From Oligoflexia bacterium (GTDB lineage: Bacteria > Bdellovibrionota > Bdellovibrionia > JABDDW01), in contig JADJXN010000014.1 of NCBI GenBank assembly GCA_016715815.1, forward strand, positions 248,001 through 312,000: a stretch of DNA of 64,000 nt, written 5' to 3'. The translations under genes were made by a program, and so were the position numbers. Each line of letters starts with the position of its first letter. Positions within the stretch are counted from its first letter, which is position 1. Positions 63,101-64,000 of this stretch are shown here, one piece after another. The notes beneath the pieces are model-generated. The model saw only the letters and a program-made list of their open reading frames with translations, was not told the DNA's origin and did no database searches.

Positions 63101-64000
63101 ACCGTAACGGTGGCGTTTTTGATCGGCCAACTGGAATCGAAATCGGTCACAACGCCGGCCAATGAGCCATATACCACACCGTTATTGCACCAGTCCAGCG
63201 CCGCTGCCAACACCTCTTGCCGGGCGGCGGCATCGGCTTCAGGGGGAAGCCCAGGGTGGTCGACTTGAATAGGTCGTTGTTTACATTCACCCCGGCATAA
63301 TCATTGCCAGCGATAAAAGCGGGTTGGCCTACAGCGTTGGGAAGATCACTTGGGGCTTTTCATAAAAGGGGTAGGCGAGACTGTAGGGGCCAAGACCACT
63401 ATACACTACCCATTCGCCGCTAACTGAATAGTAGGCGGGGGTAGGGGTTGGAGAAGGAGCGCGCGCCCAAAAACTGGCTGCGGAAGGCGGTTATGGGTAT
63501 TTAGATAGGGATTGGCTGGAGATGAACAGGCAGTTGTCTTGCGGCAGCCAGGCCGTCTGGCGGCTTCGGTGGCTTCGCCAGGTCCGGTGCTGTAGTCGCC
63601 GCCGGTGAACCAGATGACCATTTTGTAGGGGCCAGATCGCTTTCCAGCGGTTGGTTGTCGCCGGAGTTGGTGTCCCAGACGTCGTAGTCTAGGGCCAGCG
63701 CGTCGAGCGCGTCGTGCGTAGTAGCTCCGTACGTCGGGGAAGTTATCATCGTCGTCTACCAGCAGGATGGCGGGAACGTTGACAGTGGTGAAGCTGAAGG
63801 TGGCAGAGGTTGTCTGGCCGCAGCCGTTGGTGCTAACCACGCGCCAGTAATAGGTGGTGTTGCGTTCCAGGTAGGTGGCGGGCGTGTGGCTGGCCTCGCT
63901 GGTTTTCGGCGCTGTAGATGATGTTGGTGAAGCCGGCGTCGGTGGCGATTTCCACGGTGTAGGCAACGGCCGTTGCGTCGGCGTTCCAGGTGAAGGTCGG
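60140..64000 (-). pseudogene. Fragment of a giant extracellular multidomain protein, many frameshifts
   Basis: All sensible coding fragments here lie on the reverse strand and are collinear, so they are one gene entering from the right edge. In order: a fibronectin III-like module (THTPATYLERNTTYYWRVVS-type, 63966 down), a module with ILLVDDDDNFPDVRSYY, a carboxypeptidase-regulatory-like beta domain (GSLAGVVTDFDSSWPIKNA; 63213-62899), then several repeats of a propeller-like unit (DPITDQMYILHAYECYLG; RQMYVTVFSYADNSSLYTVD; SLAFDDTGTLYVH) alternating with Ig-like strands. The frame changes at least ten times in 3.9 kb. Similar proteins occur as secreted peptidase-associated proteins in Chloroflexota; that origin is inference. 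Confidence 0.6.

Noticed and set aside
60100..64000. Horizontally acquired surface-protein gene
   Set aside because: The gene is incomplete, full of frame breaks and lacks any mobility feature; a contig misjoin explains more.
1..64000. CRISPR array, prophage, tRNA or rRNA genes
   Set aside because: No regularly spaced repeats, phage structural genes or RNA genes were recognised on reading.

Overview
The first ~60 kb is an AT-rich, gene-dense chromosome segment of a Gram-negative bacterium. It encodes outer-membrane barrels, many proteins with Sec signal peptides, an AmpG-like muropeptide permease, a MnmC-like enzyme, RsmJ and an E. coli-like SerA. Combined with numerous small secreted proteins, secreted hydrolases and lipoprotein signals with Asn before the lipobox Cys, this suggests a Bdellovibrionota (Bdellovibrio-like) lineage. 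That placement is inference from gene content, not from a marker gene; no rRNA or tRNA gene was recognised.

Layout. 1-4.1 kb: a partial von Willebrand-A-like lipoprotein, a large secreted protein of unknown function and a SthA-type transhydrogenase. 4.2-6.2 kb: lemA/TPM-domain operon ending in a stand-alone Hsp33 redox-switch domain. 6.2-11.8 kb: a FecR/fibronectin-like surface operon converging on a Cache-HAMP adenylate/guanylate cyclase. 12-18.6 kb: a porin, the two-subunit 2-oxoacid:ferredoxin oxidoreductase, a TPR protein and a methyltransferase. 18.7-31.9 kb: polyphosphate kinase, a thioredoxin-TPR protein, an acyl-CoA synthetase-like enzyme, SerA, a fatty acid hydroxylase, an FAD oxidase, AmpG, ChaN, SrkA and a TIM-barrel lipoprotein. 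32-42 kb: an ABC importer without a binding protein, fumarase, a HAD-like protein, a Prc protease, a 2H phosphoesterase, a radical SAM protein and YebC. 42-46.5 kb: an RNA-modification cluster (MnmC-like, TrhO, METTL25-like methyltransferase, RsmJ) and Dps. 46.5-51.9 kb: an MFS transporter and secreted protein bracketed by inverted repeats, a DAO-type oxidoreductase, a GT2 and a CBS protein. 52-60 kb: small secreted proteins, a Ca2+-type P-ATPase and a run of secreted proteins (protein-glutaminase-like, two barrels, a matrixin metalloprotease), then a second TIM-barrel-like lipoprotein.

From about 60.13 kb to the end the sequence changes abruptly. It becomes GC-rich and holds one reverse-strand gene for a giant extracellular multidomain protein broken into a dozen frames. 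This looks like foreign (possibly Chloroflexota) sequence joined to the contig, most simply an assembly chimera. Single-base frame breaks also occur in six otherwise intact genes, mostly in homopolymers, so indel errors are a serious possibility throughout.

Points of most interest: a protein-glutaminase-like secreted protein with an adjacent secreted partner; a free-standing Hsp33 zinc domain; two dispersed repeat families, one of which supplies the TAG stop of two genes; and a shared structured 5' leader in front of lemA and a sigma-54-like-promoted secreted gene.
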